5,918 bases of DNA from Actinomycetes bacterium. Its GTDB lineage: Bacteria; Actinomycetota; Acidimicrobiia; Acidimicrobiales; Palsa-688. Below, in pieces: positions 5,150-5,918 of the stretch. Every line of letters starts with the position of its first letter. The stretch's first letter is position 1. The position numbers were made by a program, and so were the translations under genes. Where the stretch lies: the NCBI GenBank assembly GCA_021808425.1, contig JAKBBS010000199.1:1-5918 (forward strand), given 5' to 3'. Under the pieces are notes generated by a model. It was not told where the DNA came from. It did no database searches and saw only the letters and a program-made list of their open reading frames with translations.

Positions 5150-5918
5150 CTTGCGTCCTCGGTCGTCGAGACGGCGGTGACCTGCGCTAGGAAGGACCCC
5201 TCCGAGAGTGTGACCTCGATCGGATCACCCGGAGCAACCTGCGAGGAGCTTCTCAGCACCTTCGAGTCCGCGCCGATGACTACGGCGTAGCCGCGCTCCA
5301 GGGTCCGCTGCGGCGAGAGGGCGCTCAGGTGGCGACGTTCCGCCTCAAGACGACCGGACGCTTTGCCAAGGCGCTCCCAGGCGACTTGGCGCCAGGGGGC
5401 GCCGCCGAGGCGCCCCTCTGCGGCGCGAAGGGCGACCTTCGGGTGGCAGCTTCGAAGTTCGATCCCGGCGCGCTCTACCGTGAAAGTCGCAAGGTCGAGC
5501 CGGGAACGCAACGCCCGGGCGGGTTCGATCGCCTCGAGTCGGCGCACCGCGCGTTCCGTCGCGAGCCCGAGCGCCTGAGCTGCCCGTCGCATCGCCTCGT
5601 CGACCTGGCGTGAAAGGGCTGCAACGTCGGGGACGACGACGGTCGCGGCTATCGACGGGGTCGGGCAGCGCAAATCGGCCACCTCGTCGCATAGAGGCCG
5701 GTCGCCGTCGTGGCCGATAGCCGACACGACCGGCACCGGGCATGCGGCGACAGCCCTGCAAACGTCCTCGGTGCTCCACGGCAGCAACGACGGCGCGTCC
5801 CCGCCGCCCCGCGCGAGGATCACCACCTCCACCTCGGGTAACGCAGCGAGCGCACGGATCGCCCCCGCGATGCCCTCGCTCGCCATCGGCCCGCTCACGG
5901 TCGTCTCGAAGAAGACGA
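5146..5918 (-). CDS. xseA: Exodeoxyribonuclease VII large subunit XseA, N-terminus cut by window edge
   Basis: The catalytic subunit of exonuclease VII, acting on single-stranded DNA with XseB. The frame stays open to the window edge, giving 256 C-terminal residues of a protein usually 400-450 long; the N-terminal OB-fold lies outside. A GTG at 5898 is internal and not the start, since the frame continues upstream as VFFETT. Visible motifs are VVILARGGGDAPSLLPW, then PVPVVSAIGHDGDRPLCDEVADLRCPTPS. The usual GHETD is GHDGD here (5715-5701), keeping the conserved His and the second Asp. A long charged helical stretch of about 100 residues follows, the coiled coil where XseB docks. LSPQRTLERGYA (5319-5284) and a short beta domain end the protein. 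The TGA (5148-5146) overlaps the xseB ATG, so the two subunits are probably made by coupled translation. Confidence 0.96.
   Translation of the reverse strand, partial: VFFETTVSGPMASEGIAGAIRALAALPEVEVVILARGGGDAPSLLPWSTEDVCRAVAACPVPVVSAIGHDGDRPLCDEVADLRCPTPSIAATVVVPDVAALSRQVDEAMRRAAQALGLATERAVRRLEAIEPARALRSRLDLATFTVERAGIELRSCHPKVALRAAEGRLGGAPWRQVAWERLGKASGRLEAERRHLSALSPQRTLERGYAVVIGADSKVLRSSSQVAPGDPIEVTLSEGSFLAQVTAVSTTEDAR
5156..5160 (-). promoter_or_regulatory. Ribosome binding site of xseB
   Basis: GAGGA on the minus strand lies 6 nt before the ATG at 5149 and within the last codons of xseA. It decides the xseB start and shows that this downstream operon gene uses a Shine-Dalgarno, unlike the leaderless-looking genes in the window. 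Confidence 0.7.

Noticed and set aside
5146..5898. A 250-residue xseA beginning at the GTG at 5898
   Set aside because: The frame remains open upstream to the window edge and the catalytic domain would be missing its first part, so 5898 is an internal codon and the gene is truncated only by the window.

Overview
The window is GC-rich chromosomal DNA carrying housekeeping genes packed with almost no free space. It most likely comes from an actinobacterium (Actinomycetota). The evidence is a recognisable 27-codon gene for ribosomal protein bL37, a family I know from actinobacterial and mycobacterial ribosomes, and start regions that look leaderless (a TANNNT -10 box 7-8 nt before the start codon, with no Shine-Dalgarno). 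The xseB-xseA and ychF neighbourhood also recalls the Rv1107c-Rv1112 region of Mycobacterium tuberculosis. Acidimicrobiia is my guess at class level, with low confidence.

Layout from left to right: ychF (minus strand, C-terminal end cut off by the window start, start codon at 984); a 68-bp divergent promoter region; the bL37 gene (plus, 1053-1136); a PfkB-family kinase gene (minus, 1139-2158) that converges on bL37 with only 2 bp between the stop codons; an 84-bp divergent promoter region with a small palindrome and a direct repeat; a complete M1 zinc aminopeptidase gene (plus, 2243-4837); xseB (minus, 4802-5149), whose 3' end overlaps the aminopeptidase 3' end by 36 bp; and xseA (minus, 5146 to beyond 5918), which overlaps the xseB start by 4 nt. 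No stretch of 300 bases lacks a gene. I see no tRNA, rRNA, CRISPR array, insertion sequence or phage gene.

Functional links: YchF, a ribosome-associated P-loop NTPase, and bL37, a large-subunit protein, are both tied to translation and are divergently transcribed from one short region in which the candidate -35 boxes overlap. XseA and XseB are the two subunits of exodeoxyribonuclease VII and look translationally coupled. The kinase and the aminopeptidase are divergent neighbours with no obvious shared pathway.

I do not see a new multi-gene system. The points that most deserve a second look are the tiny bL37 gene, the shared ychF/bL37 promoter, the codon-register antisense overlap of the aminopeptidase gene and xseB, and several short repeats and palindromes.
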